64,000 nt of DNA from Chryseobacterium indoltheticum. GTDB lineage: Bacteria > Bacteroidota > Bacteroidia > Flavobacteriales > Weeksellaceae. Within the stretch, counting starts at the first letter, position 1, and each line of letters begins with the position of its first letter. The notes below the pieces were generated by a model, which saw only the letters and a program-made list of their open reading frames with translations, did no database searches and was not told where the DNA came from. The stretch lies in NCBI RefSeq assembly GCF_003815915.1, contig NZ_CP033929.1, forward strand, positions 1,798,001 through 1,862,000, in the 5' to 3' direction. Of this stretch, positions 1-8,690 are shown in pieces. The position numbers and the translations under genes are program-made.

Positions 1-5
1 ATGCA

Positions 6-1490
6 TTGATGTCATACTATCATCGGTATTTTAAGAACGGTACACGCTGGTACGATGAGAAAACGTCAGATGAGCTTTTTCAATATTTGAGAAAATACAA
101 TATTTATGAGGAGGATATTGAAGAAAGTCTTGAGAAAGAATTTTCGGAAAGTCAAACCTACTACGATATTCTGGAACTTCCTTTTGATGCAAGTTCAGAG
201 GAGATTCGAGAGAAGGGCAGAAAATTGATCGCCATTCATCATCCCGACAAAAACATCAACAATCCTGAGTATGATTCGGAGAAATTTCACAAGGTTTTTG
301 AGGCGTACGATATTTTGAGTGATGACGTGAAAAGAAGAGCTTACAATGAAACCTTAACGATTCTTGCTACCGATAAGGATGTGATAAAAAAATCTTTGAA
401 TGAAGATGATTGGAACAATGATATCAGAACGGCATTGATTCGGAAAATTCAGGATCTTGAAGAAAGGTTGAAAGTTCCCGAGCTTTCTTTTAATTCATTT
501 TATGATTTCTGCGACAGTTTCCTGCCGATATTTTTGAACAACAAAAAACACAGAATTGACGAATCGGAATTTAAACTGAGGACTTTTCTGTTTGTTCTGA
601 AGGATTTTTACAAAGGGGGAAGATACGGTACGACGCTCAACCAAAATGCCGACAGTACTTTGTTTTACGAACCTTTTATTGTGTTTGAAATAGACAATGT
701 GAAGGATAATCCCAAGCTGTTTCCTATTGTCACACTGATCATCATGGATACTTTCATCCAGAAAATGCGACTGCGAAAAGACCGCAGAAAAGCTTTGATC
801 ATTGAGGAGGCCTGGAAGGCTATCGCTTCAAAACTGATGGCAGGATATATACTGTACCTCTATAAAACAGTACGGAAATTTTGGGGCGAGGCCATTGTGG
901 TAACGCAGGAACTGGACGACATCATCGGCAATCCCGTGGTGAAAGACAGTATCATCAACAACTCCGATACGTTCATCCTTCTGGATCAGACCAAATTCAA
1001 AGACAATTTTGACAAGATCGCTTCATTGCTTTCTCTCAACAAAGTGGAGCAAAACAAAATATTCACGATCAACAATCTCAACAATAAGTTCGGGAGAAGC
1101 CGTTTCAAAGAATTTTATCTGAAAAGAGGTTCCAAAGGGGAGGTATACGGAAACGAAGTATCACTGGAGCAGTACCTGACTTACACAACGGAAAAACCTG
1201 AGAAGACAGCGATAGAATACTATGTGGCAAAATCGGTGAACTATGAGGAAGCATTGAAATGGTTTGTCAGGGATTTGAAAAATTTCGGTGACAAAATGGA
1301 GGATATGGTTGCATTGGTGAATTTGTATAAAGAACCGATGGATGATGAGGTTTTCGGCTACTATCGTAAAATGAAATCAATTTTCAAAGACGTGAATATA
1401 TTGAAAATGACCGTCAGTGAAATGCAGGAATCAGGTCTGACCTTTAAAGAAATTATTGCAACTAAAAAATACGGATATGAAAAAGTTTAG
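6..1490 (+). CDS. traG: TraG-family conjugation ATPase (VirB4-like) with an embedded DnaJ J domain, 5' partial
   Basis: This is the C-terminal part of the conjugative ATPase that powers assembly of the type IV secretion channel at the inner membrane. The frame is open to the window edge, so the gene very likely starts upstream; TraG proteins are usually about 800 residues. The visible 494 residues hold a clear J domain at about 51-117, with HPD at 79-81. The usual TraG core follows: a GGRYG motif, FIVFEID, a Walker B segment (KALIIEEAW) and TQELDD. The Walker A must lie upstream, so the J domain is inserted inside the ATPase domain rather than added at an end. The stop overlaps the next gene's start. 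A J domain suggests recruitment of DnaK, but that is inference. Confidence 0.9.
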   Translation: MMSYYHRYFKNGTRWYDEKTSDELFQYLRKYNIYEEDIEESLEKEFSESQTYYDILELPFDASSEEIREKGRKLIAIHHPDKNINNPEYDSEKFHKVFEAYDILSDDVKRRAYNETLTILATDKDVIKKSLNEDDWNNDIRTALIRKIQDLEERLKVPELSFNSFYDFCDSFLPIFLNNKKHRIDESEFKLRTFLFVLKDFYKGGRYGTTLNQNADSTLFYEPFIVFEIDNVKDNPKLFPIVTLIIMDTFIQKMRLRKDRRKALIIEEAWKAIASKLMAGYILYLYKTVRKFWGEAIVVTQELDDIIGNPVVKDSIINNSDTFILLDQTKFKDNFDKIASLLSLNKVEQNKIFTINNLNNKFGRSRFKEFYLKRGSKGEVYGNEVSLEQYLTYTTEKPEKTAIEYYVAKSVNYEEALKWFVRDLKNFGDKMEDMVALVNLYKEPMDDEVFGYYRKMKSIFKDVNILKMTVSEMQESGLTFKEIIATKKYGYEKV

Positions 1491-2133
1491 TATTTGTCTT
1501 TTTCTGGCGATAGGAGCCTGCTGTTGTGCACAAAATACCTATATCGATCCTACCGTCACGGCAGCAATGATCCTGTATTCGGAAAATCTCAAAAGTAGGC
1601 AGAACAAAACTATTGACGAGCAAAGCAAACTTCAACAGGCTCAAACTCTGGTTGCTTCGCAAATGGCGGTCGCCAATTCGATTCAGAATAAATTGCTGAA
1701 AGGTTTGCAGGAAGTTTCCGGAACCCTCAGGAACGGAATCCAGGTCGTGGATATTTACAACGAGATCAATCGCTGTATCCAATATTCGGGAGATATTGTC
1801 GAACTCACTCAAAACAAACCTCAGTATGCGGTATTCGGAGCGCAGGCTTCACAGAAAACGTATCAGCAGGCGGTTAAACTGACAACCGATGTATCGGATC
1901 TTTTACAGTCTGGTGAGCTGAATCTCGCTACGGCAGGAGACCGGTACAGGCTTTTGTTTTCGGTGTCGCAGAATGTAATCATGCTTAAAATATGGCTTCT
2001 GAGTACAAAGTTGAATATCGAAAGAGCCATACGACTGGGATGGTGGCAGTCCGTCAATCCTTTTCAGGGATATATGAATACGGATAAAAGTATTGTGGAA
2101 AATATTATGTGGACGTACAAGAACAGATTCTGA
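1477..2133 (+). CDS. Secreted conjugal transfer protein (VirB5/TraI-like), paralog 1
   Basis: A 218-residue protein. The ATG at 1477 is preferred because it gives a clean signal peptide (MKKFSICLFLAIGACCCAQ) and overlaps the traG stop by 14 nt. The rest is mostly helical, with no catalytic motif seen. Its position after the VirB4-like ATPase and before the VirB6-like TraJ suggests a periplasmic pilus or channel component, as for VirB5/TraI in related elements; that is inference. It shares PQYAV and a C-terminal Y-M-N-x-D-K-x-I-V block with the genes at 2154 and 2842, so the three are tandem paralogs. Confidence 0.75.
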   Translation: MKKFSICLFLAIGACCCAQNTYIDPTVTAAMILYSENLKSRQNKTIDEQSKLQQAQTLVASQMAVANSIQNKLLKGLQEVSGTLRNGIQVVDIYNEINRCIQYSGDIVELTQNKPQYAVFGAQASQKTYQQAVKLTTDVSDLLQSGELNLATAGDRYRLLFSVSQNVIMLKIWLLSTKLNIERAIRLGWWQSVNPFQGYMNTDKSIVENIMWTYKNRF

Positions 2134-2153
2134 TTCTAAAAAATGTGAGTGCA

Positions 2154-2831
2154 ATGAAAAACAAAGTTTTCCTTTCGGTACTGCTTTTTACGATTTATAT
2201 CGTAGGGACTTCCAGCGGCGGATCATCCACGCCGCCATGGCAGAAAGAGAATGTTTCTTTTCCGATGATGAATCTCGAAATAAGGCACACCATGGAAGAG
2301 CATGATCGTCAGAAAGAAATGAAGAACCGGCAGGTTGCCAATCTTGCTTCGGAAAATGTCAACAAAAAGCAATGGGAGAAATTCCAGGAGACGACCGCAA
2401 AAATTCAGGACAGACTTCGGATTGTGGATTTTGCGATGCAGGCCATTCCCACAGGATATGTTATCTATCTGGAAAGTCAGAAAATTTCTGAGCTTCAGTC
2501 GCAAATCCTTGCGGAAATTCAGACGGCGCCTTACGCCATTGCCTCGATCTTACCGGCAGAAATAAAATTTGTCGATGATATGCAGATGATCGTCAGGCTT
2601 CTGACCGGCATTGTAGTTTCTTACGGAGCCATCAACCAGATGGAAAAAGCGGAGCGCAAAATATTGTTGGAATACGCCCTACAGGAAGTGAAACAGCTGA
2701 CTTTGGATGCCCGAATTATGCTCATGAAAATCAGGGATCTGAAACAGAAAATTGCATGGGTCAAGTTTCAGATTCTCAACTATATCAACAAAGACAAACA
2801 GATCATTCAGGAAATTATCAATCATTTCTAA
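2154..2831 (+). CDS. Secreted conjugal transfer protein, paralog 2
   Basis: 225 residues from the ATG at 2154, which gives an N-terminal signal peptide or anchor (MKNKVFLSVLLFTIYIVG). The body is predicted helical and rich in Lys, Glu and Gln. The C-terminal block (NYINKDKQIIQEI) matches the ends of the flanking proteins, indicating duplication. It lies 20 nt after the previous gene and 10 nt before the next, so one transcript is likely. The role is probably structural within the transfer apparatus; no enzyme motif is visible. Confidence 0.7.
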   Translation: MKNKVFLSVLLFTIYIVGTSSGGSSTPPWQKENVSFPMMNLEIRHTMEEHDRQKEMKNRQVANLASENVNKKQWEKFQETTAKIQDRLRIVDFAMQAIPTGYVIYLESQKISELQSQILAEIQTAPYAIASILPAEIKFVDDMQMIVRLLTGIVVSYGAINQMEKAERKILLEYALQEVKQLTLDARIMLMKIRDLKQKIAWVKFQILNYINKDKQIIQEIINHF

Positions 2832-2841
2832 ATCAAATTTT

Positions 2842-3522
2842 ATGAAAAAACTAACAGCCATACTGGCTCTGTTCGGAGGTTTTACAGGAGTCAGCTCGCA
2901 GTCTACCTCAGTTGTCTCCGTCGTTATCAATGAGCAGTTGCTGGCTCAGATCACAAAAAATCAGGCGGTGAGACTGGCAAGCAACGAAGCTTTTCTGAAT
3001 TCTTATGAAAAGCAAAAAGAAATGTATGACGACGTCAATCGAAAAATTGCACAGGTCATTGCCATACAACAATTTATCTATGACAAACTGGTGAATGTCA
3101 ACATGGCGATCAAGCAGGGGAAAAGAATGTATTATCTGTCCAAAACGTTTGCGGAGATCGGAAACAATGCCGGAGAGGTTTATCAGCTGACCACAAAATA
3201 TCCGCAATATGCAGTGTTGCTCACAAGATTTTATCAGGGCGCAACGGAGGAACTCATTAAAATGCAGGCTGAGCTGACTGAGGAGATTCTCCGGGAGGAC
3301 AACGATTTTTTGATGGATCCCTACGATCGAGAAAAGCTGATCAGAAATATTTCAACGAAGGCGCAAATGATCAACGGCTATTTGATATGTATCAAGATCA
3401 GGCTCAAAAATGCGATGGACATTCCCTATATCTATCAGATTCCCAAGATCAACACCTATGTGAATCTGGACAAAATGATCGTATCCGATATTATTCAGCA
3501 GTTCAAATACATTTTTAACTAA
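2842..3522 (+). CDS. Secreted conjugal transfer protein, paralog 3
   Basis: 226 residues with a signal peptide (MKKLTAILALFGGFTGVSSQ), which decides the ATG at 2842 over longer in-frame starts. It aligns by eye with the protein at 1477: KYPQYAV in the middle, a DREKL/DRYRL stretch, and the C-terminal YVNLDKMIVSDII. Mostly alpha-helical, with a likely coiled coil at about residues 50-80. A periplasmic component of the conjugation machine is inferred from context only. Confidence 0.7.
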   Translation: MKKLTAILALFGGFTGVSSQSTSVVSVVINEQLLAQITKNQAVRLASNEAFLNSYEKQKEMYDDVNRKIAQVIAIQQFIYDKLVNVNMAIKQGKRMYYLSKTFAEIGNNAGEVYQLTTKYPQYAVLLTRFYQGATEELIKMQAELTEEILREDNDFLMDPYDREKLIRNISTKAQMINGYLICIKIRLKNAMDIPYIYQIPKINTYVNLDKMIVSDIIQQFKYIFN

Positions 3523-3527
3523 TCATC

Positions 3528-4352
3528 ATGAAAAAAAGTTTGTCAAAATTAATTGCCATCGTCCTTCTTAACACTTCGGCGTCTGCTTTCGGTCAGTTTA
3601 CGGTAAAGAGACTGAATGATCCTGCAATTGTTGCTCAGCACAAAAGAATGGTGTTTGAGAGTTGGGGCAATTTTAAGCCCGACCCCAAATATGTCCTGGG
3701 TGTTCAGACCAATTTTGCCTATGCCACGGTGTGGGGATGGATGGCACCTTCGATCAACAGGGATTATAAAGACGGGGATGATATTCGACCACTGAAACCT
3801 ACAGGAATCGAGGTGCAACGATTGGCCGAACTGGAGATCCAACAGGAGTATGCCGAGAAAGTAAAAAAAGAATCCGATACGATTTACAAAAGAAACGTAC
3901 AGGACTTTGCAAATTGGACTTCCGCTACGGTCGATGCCGATCCGCTTTGGCTTTTGTACTACAAGAAAATGCTGAAGCCCCTGAAGGAGTTTCCGGTGCA
4001 TCCGCAAAGTTTTGGAGAGTGGGGAATTAAAGATGATGTGACCTATCAATCCATGAAATCGAACGGAAGTATCGACAACCTTCAGGAAAAACTGGATTTG
4101 TTGAAAGATCAGTACGAAAAATCAAGAACATTGGATATGCCAAGAGGAAAACGTTTTTTGATGTATCACGAAACGCTTGCAGGCTGGAGGAAATTCTTAA
4201 AACAGCTGAGATCTTTCAATCAAAAGAACACTCTTTTTCTTGATTATAAAAATCTTCTGACCGTTTTGAAATCGGGTATGCAAGCTCATCGATCGCAGAC
4301 AGATGTACAGATTGTGCAAAGCATTATGGCTCACTATCACAACAAATATTGA
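3528..4352 (+). CDS. Secreted protein of the conjugation gene cluster, function unknown
   Basis: 274 residues starting with a signal peptide (MKKSLSKLIAIVLLNTSASAFGQ). The mature part is rich in Trp and Tyr and ends in a helical region with many charged residues. I do not recognise a family. It follows the three paralogs by 5 nt and precedes TraJ by 4 nt, so it belongs to the transfer operon and probably acts in the periplasm or outer membrane. It does not carry the C-terminal Y-x-N-x-D-K block of the three genes before it. Confidence 0.65.
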   Translation: MKKSLSKLIAIVLLNTSASAFGQFTVKRLNDPAIVAQHKRMVFESWGNFKPDPKYVLGVQTNFAYATVWGWMAPSINRDYKDGDDIRPLKPTGIEVQRLAELEIQQEYAEKVKKESDTIYKRNVQDFANWTSATVDADPLWLLYYKKMLKPLKEFPVHPQSFGEWGIKDDVTYQSMKSNGSIDNLQEKLDLLKDQYEKSRTLDMPRGKRFLMYHETLAGWRKFLKQLRSFNQKNTLFLDYKNLLTVLKSGMQAHRSQTDVQIVQSIMAHYHNKY

Positions 4353-4356
4353 TATC

Positions 4357-5595
4357 ATGAACAAATATTTGACATTGACAATTTGTCTTATGATGGTCTT
4401 TTTACCCATGGCTGTTTTCGGGCAGACGGGGGAGACGGAAAGCTACAACAAATTGCTGCAATTCCTTAAAGGTGACGGTGCTTTTGAAAAGTGGTTCATG
4501 GAGGTTTTCACGAAGCTCGACACAACCATGGCCGCGCAGTCAGCCGGTGCGGTGATGCTGGGTCAGGCCATCGGTGGATTTGGTGCCTTGTGCTATATGG
4601 GATACCTGGGCTGGCAGATGCAGGAGGGTGCTCGGCCGTGGGAAGTGACTCCTCTGATCCGACCCACCATTATAGCTTTTATTCTGATGTATTGGAGTGC
4701 CTTTACCGGGATGATCCAGTACCCCTTGCAATCTTTGGCAGAACCGGGAATGGCTTTGTTCGAAGATATCGAAAAGGATGCGAATGATCTGCGGGTCCAA
4801 AGGTTCAAAAAGCAAAATCAGATTTTGGATATCCTGATCAAGAGCCAGGCGGAAGAGGATGCCAAACAGGAAACTTTGGAGAAACTCGAAACGAAAGCCG
4901 ACGACAGCTGGTTTGATATCGATGCGGACAAATTATTGGCTCCCGTCAAGGAATGGTATATGAAAATGGAGTTTAAAATACAGAAAACACTGTCGGAGAT
5001 TATCGAAGCGGTCGCCCTTACTATTTTAAGAGTCTGTACCTATCTGATATTCTTTATTCAGAAGATCTGGATTTACATTTTGATTGTATTGGGGCCTCTT
5101 GCGGTCGGAATATCATTGATTCCGGGATTTGAAAACTCGTTCAACAATTGGTTGACGAAGTTTATCAATATCAATTTGTACACTTTTATTTCTTACACGA
5201 TCATCAACATCGGACAACAGATTATTATGACGGGTTACCAAATGGAGCTCGACCGGTATGCATTGTTGATCAACGATGCCGGAGTGGCGGATATGAATAC
5301 TTTGCGGGTTTATGTTCAAAACAGCGGGATGATGTACACCGCATTGTTTCCGGCGGTGGCATATATTATCACGGGAATAGGCATTTTGATGGTTCCGTCC
5401 ATTGCGGATTCGATTGTTTCAGCAGGGGGTGCAGGAATTATGAGCAAAGGAAAAGCTGCCGGGGGAACTGTGGCAAGTGCCGGAAAGGCTGCGGGTAAAA
5501 CTGCTGCGGCAGTTGCCTCGGGTGGTTCTGCTGCAGTTGCGGGAGCTGCAAAGGAAATCGCAAAGTCTGTCAGAACGATGACTTCGAAAAAATAA
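4357..5595 (+). CDS. traJ: TraJ-like conjugal transfer membrane protein (VirB6/TrbL type)
   Basis: 412 residues from the ATG at 4357. The N-terminus is a signal peptide ending in FGQ. Several hydrophobic segments follow (around residues 60-130, 220-270, 300-360), with a charged Lys/Glu linker at about 145-190 between them. The tail from about 365 is a low-complexity Gly/Ala/Lys stretch. This matches the polytopic TraJ proteins of Bacteroidetes conjugative transposons, which form the inner-membrane part of the channel as VirB6 does. The place directly before TraK supports the call. Confidence 0.85.
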   Translation: MNKYLTLTICLMMVFLPMAVFGQTGETESYNKLLQFLKGDGAFEKWFMEVFTKLDTTMAAQSAGAVMLGQAIGGFGALCYMGYLGWQMQEGARPWEVTPLIRPTIIAFILMYWSAFTGMIQYPLQSLAEPGMALFEDIEKDANDLRVQRFKKQNQILDILIKSQAEEDAKQETLEKLETKADDSWFDIDADKLLAPVKEWYMKMEFKIQKTLSEIIEAVALTILRVCTYLIFFIQKIWIYILIVLGPLAVGISLIPGFENSFNNWLTKFININLYTFISYTIINIGQQIIMTGYQMELDRYALLINDAGVADMNTLRVYVQNSGMMYTALFPAVAYIITGIGILMVPSIADSIVSAGGAGIMSKGKAAGGTVASAGKAAGKTAAAVASGGSAAVAGAAKEIAKSVRTMTSKK

Positions 5596-5634
5596 AAGAT
5601 ATATCAACAATTTTAATCTTGAAATATTTTCAAA

Positions 5635-6246
5635 ATGCTTGTAAAAAACATTGAACAAAAAATAAAGATCAACAAAGCGGTTTCTGTTGCAGCCATTGTA
5701 TTTGCCGTTATCGTAGTGATTGCAGGATTTGTAACAGCGTATCAACTGGTGAGGGATTCCAGAAAATCCCTTTATGTGATCGACAACGGGGTGCCGATTC
5801 TTGTCAAACAAACCGATGAGCTGCTGAACAGACCGGTTGAATACCGATCGCAAATCGAACTTTTTCACCGGCTTTTTTTTACGCTCGCACCTGATGACCG
5901 GTACATCAAGGAAAATGTGGAAAAGTCACTCTACCTCATCGATGACAGCGGGAAAAAGGAATACACCAATTTAAGGGAGAAAGGATTTTACAATCAGATT
6001 ATTTCCGGAAATTCTCTGGTTACCGTGCGCGGGGATTCGATCAAACTTGACCTTCCCGGCAGAAAATTTATCTATTACGGAACTCAGATGATCAACAGAA
6101 AAACTTCTTTGATCATCCGTAGACTGATTACTGAAGGAAATTTTGAAGACATGATCAGAAGTCCGAACAATCCGCATGGTGTGCTGTTGAAAAACTGGCG
6201 AATTCTCGACAATACAGAAATGTCCAACAAACCCAAATCTTATTAG
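5635..6246 (+). CDS. traK: Conjugative transposon protein TraK (VirB8-like)
   Basis: 203 residues. One transmembrane helix near the N-terminus (about 17-37) is followed by a periplasmic domain containing SLYVIDNG and NDPEDRY-like segments typical of TraK. Family knowledge: TraK is the bitopic inner-membrane scaffold of the Bacteroidetes conjugation channel, comparable to VirB8. Length and position after TraJ are normal. The stop overlaps a GTG of the next ORF. Confidence 0.88.
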   Translation: MLVKNIEQKIKINKAVSVAAIVFAVIVVIAGFVTAYQLVRDSRKSLYVIDNGVPILVKQTDELLNRPVEYRSQIELFHRLFFTLAPDDRYIKENVEKSLYLIDDSGKKEYTNLREKGFYNQIISGNSLVTVRGDSIKLDLPGRKFIYYGTQMINRKTSLIIRRLITEGNFEDMIRSPNNPHGVLLKNWRILDNTEMSNKPKSY

Positions 6247-6248
6247 TG

Positions 6249-6611
6249 ATGACAGAAAAATATGAATATTTCAAGCTGCAATTTCTGAGAATAAGGGATC
6301 GCATTTATGCCCGCCCGAAATTGGTGTACACCTATCTGATGGGAACTTTGATACTGTCATTCTCGTTTCCTTTTATTCAGTATTACTTTTTCACACCGAA
6401 AATTCAAAAATCTTTTGCGGTTCCGAATCTCTATTCGGAGAGCGACCGGTCAAAGTCTGATTTGGATAAACAAGATCAGCTGATGGAAAATGTGGTCAAT
6501 GAACTTCAACGCTACAAAAGCAAAAGGGAAAACGGACCTCTGACAAAAAACGACAGCCTCCGTATCGAATATCTGTACAACAAATATCAACATCTGAAAA
6601 ATGGACATTAA
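6249..6611 (+). CDS. Small inner-membrane conjugal transfer protein (TraL-position)
   Basis: 120 residues from the ATG at 6249; a GTG at 6246 is possible. One hydrophobic helix lies at about 27-47 (YTYLMGTLILSFSFPFIQYY), followed by a charged periplasmic tail. It occupies the slot of TraL between TraK and TraM, but I do not recognise the sequence well enough to use the symbol. The 3' end overlaps traM by 11 nt, suggesting translational coupling. Confidence 0.7.
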   Translation: MTEKYEYFKLQFLRIRDRIYARPKLVYTYLMGTLILSFSFPFIQYYFFTPKIQKSFAVPNLYSESDRSKSDLDKQDQLMENVVNELQRYKSKRENGPLTKNDSLRIEYLYNKYQHLKNGH

Positions 6612-7818
6612 CAAAATAAATTTTAAGCAACCCAAGTATATTTTTCCGTTGATCGTACTGCCTGTAATTATTCTGATTGCTTTTGCGGCATCGCAGTATA
6701 TGGGAAAAGAAAAAACGATGTCTGTGGGAAAACAGGATCTGTCGCTTTCTTTGGGGGACACTCAGGACTCGATCCTATCGAAAAATGATGCCTATGAGCG
6801 ACTTTTCGAAAAAGGAGACGGCAGGTCGATGCTAGAAGGGCTGGATAAAGAAAATGACAGTCTTGAAAACTATTCCGACAATCTCGACATTGATCAGAAA
6901 AGATATATCGATTCCTTAAAGCTTATTCGAGGTCTCAACAGCAGCAGAGCGGGGATCGATGACAGAAAATTGTATTACGACGGAAGAGACCACCGAAATT
7001 CCGATGAGAAGGATTTTCAGCGATCTGCCGAAATGATACGGATGCTCAACGGCAAAAGTCTCGGAGAAGAAGAAATTTTGAAAAATGCTAAAAAAACGCC
7101 AACCGTTAGATCTTTGGAAAAGGAGCAAAATGATCCGACCAAAATACTGAGAAAGCAGATGCTGATGATGGACTCTTTGGAGAAAGCAAGAGATCCGCAG
7201 TATCAGGCTGCACTGGAAGCCGAAAACAAACTGAAGAACAGCCAAGAGAAAATGACCACGTTTTTAAATTCCACACTTCGGGTCAACAAATCATCACTGA
7301 ACCCAAGCTTTAATTCTTTGACAAGCAAAAAGGAGGACCAATTTGTCAAAGCGGTCATCGATGAAAATTTAAAAGGCTACCTGGGAAGCAGGATTCGGTT
7401 CAGGTTGCTTGAAGATATCGTAGTGGGAAGACACAAAATTTCGAAAGGAAGTTTTCTGTACGGGCAGATCTCGGGATTTTCTCTGCAGAGGGTGAATCTG
7501 AATGTGGTTTCAATTTTAAACAATGGCGAAATATTACCTATTAATCTCTCTGTTTACGATATGGACGGGATGCAGGGATTGTATGTTCCGCAAAGTGATT
7601 TTCGTGAGATGCTGCGTGAAATGGGCAGCAATTCAGTGCAGGGAACAAACATGGACAGCGGTGGGGAAGGGTTTATGAGCAGCATGGCCTCGAAACTTTT
7701 CAGTTCCACATCCAAAACCATTTCTAACCTGATCAGACAGAACAAAGCGAAGCTTAAATACAACTCTTACCTATTCTTAATCAACGACAAAGAACTCAAA
7801 CAAAATGACAATAAATAA
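6601..7818 (+). CDS. traM: Conjugative transposon protein TraM (VirB10-like)
   Basis: 405 residues: a short cytoplasmic N-terminus, one transmembrane helix at about 14-34, a long charged spacer rich in Ser, Asp and Glu (40-240), and a C-terminal beta-rich domain (about 250-400) with the TraM features GSRIRFRLLEDI, GSFLYGQISGF and YDMDGMQGLYVP. TraM is the VirB10-like protein that spans the periplasm and links the two membranes. It starts inside the preceding ORF and its end overlaps traN by 14 nt. Confidence 0.9.
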   Translation: MDINKINFKQPKYIFPLIVLPVIILIAFAASQYMGKEKTMSVGKQDLSLSLGDTQDSILSKNDAYERLFEKGDGRSMLEGLDKENDSLENYSDNLDIDQKRYIDSLKLIRGLNSSRAGIDDRKLYYDGRDHRNSDEKDFQRSAEMIRMLNGKSLGEEEILKNAKKTPTVRSLEKEQNDPTKILRKQMLMMDSLEKARDPQYQAALEAENKLKNSQEKMTTFLNSTLRVNKSSLNPSFNSLTSKKEDQFVKAVIDENLKGYLGSRIRFRLLEDIVVGRHKISKGSFLYGQISGFSLQRVNLNVVSILNNGEILPINLSVYDMDGMQGLYVPQSDFREMLREMGSNSVQGTNMDSGGEGFMSSMASKLFSSTSKTISNLIRQNKAKLKYNSYLFLINDKELKQNDNK

Positions 7819-8680
7819 AAATTTAATCAGAAATATAATAACCGGGCTCACCATATTCCTCAATTGTGTTGTATATGCTCAAACTTCGGTAGGTGAAAAA
7901 AAAGTGGCAGGTCTCAGGGAATTGAATATTTCAAAAGGAATCAGTCTCCATATCATTTCACCCGAACCTATTCAATTTGTTGATCTTTCGACCGCTCTTC
8001 TTACCGGTGATTTGCCTTCGGAAAATATTGCAAGAGTGAAGATTACGGAGGATAACGAAAAAGATTCGACTTTTATTGATCCAATAATTTGCAAAGACGA
8101 TTTGGGAGTAATCACCGTCGTCTGCCAGTCTTTCATGACACAATACAAAGTCAATTTTTCGGATGAGAAAAGTGATGCGGTCTCCTTTATTCAGATTCAA
8201 CCTGAGGATATGCAAACTCTGGAATATCCCAAAATCGGATTCTCAAATTTTGAACTACGTCAGTTTTCCATGGATGTGCTGAAAAAAAAGATCATTGGAA
8301 AACCCCTTCGTGTATATGAAAATTTGAAACTGAGAATGCAGGTGAACAATGTCTATGTAGTCAACGATTATATTTTTCTGGATATGACCTTTCAAAACTC
8401 CTCCAATCTCGGGTATCATATAGACGGGCTGACATTTTCGATTGAGGACAAGAAAATCTACAAAGCCACCAACAATCAAAGTATTGATATCCGTCCTGTC
8501 TTTCGGCTGTACGGTCAGAAACAGTTCACGAAAAACTTCAGAAACATTTACGTGTTCAAAAAGTTTACTTATCCCAACAGCAAGGTATTGAAGATCCGTC
8601 TTGTTGAAGAACAGCTCTGGGGAAGAGCATTAGAAATGAGTATCAAGTATTCCGATATTTTAAATGCAGACACCTTTTAA
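7805..8680 (+). CDS. traN: Conjugative transposon protein TraN (VirB9-like)
   Basis: 291 residues with a signal peptide ending near VVYAQ. Beta-rich throughout, with the TraN-type segments NISKGISLHIISPEPI and YVFKKFTYPNSKVL near the end. TraN proteins (DUF4138 family) bind TraM and form the outer-membrane side of the core complex. The ATG overlaps the end of traM, so the pair is probably coupled in translation. Confidence 0.88.
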   Translation: MTINKNLIRNIITGLTIFLNCVVYAQTSVGEKKVAGLRELNISKGISLHIISPEPIQFVDLSTALLTGDLPSENIARVKITEDNEKDSTFIDPIICKDDLGVITVVCQSFMTQYKVNFSDEKSDAVSFIQIQPEDMQTLEYPKIGFSNFELRQFSMDVLKKKIIGKPLRVYENLKLRMQVNNVYVVNDYIFLDMTFQNSSNLGYHIDGLTFSIEDKKIYKATNNQSIDIRPVFRLYGQKQFTKNFRNIYVFKKFTYPNSKVLKIRLVEEQLWGRALEMSIKYSDILNADTF

Positions 8681-8690
8681 TTTTTAGACC

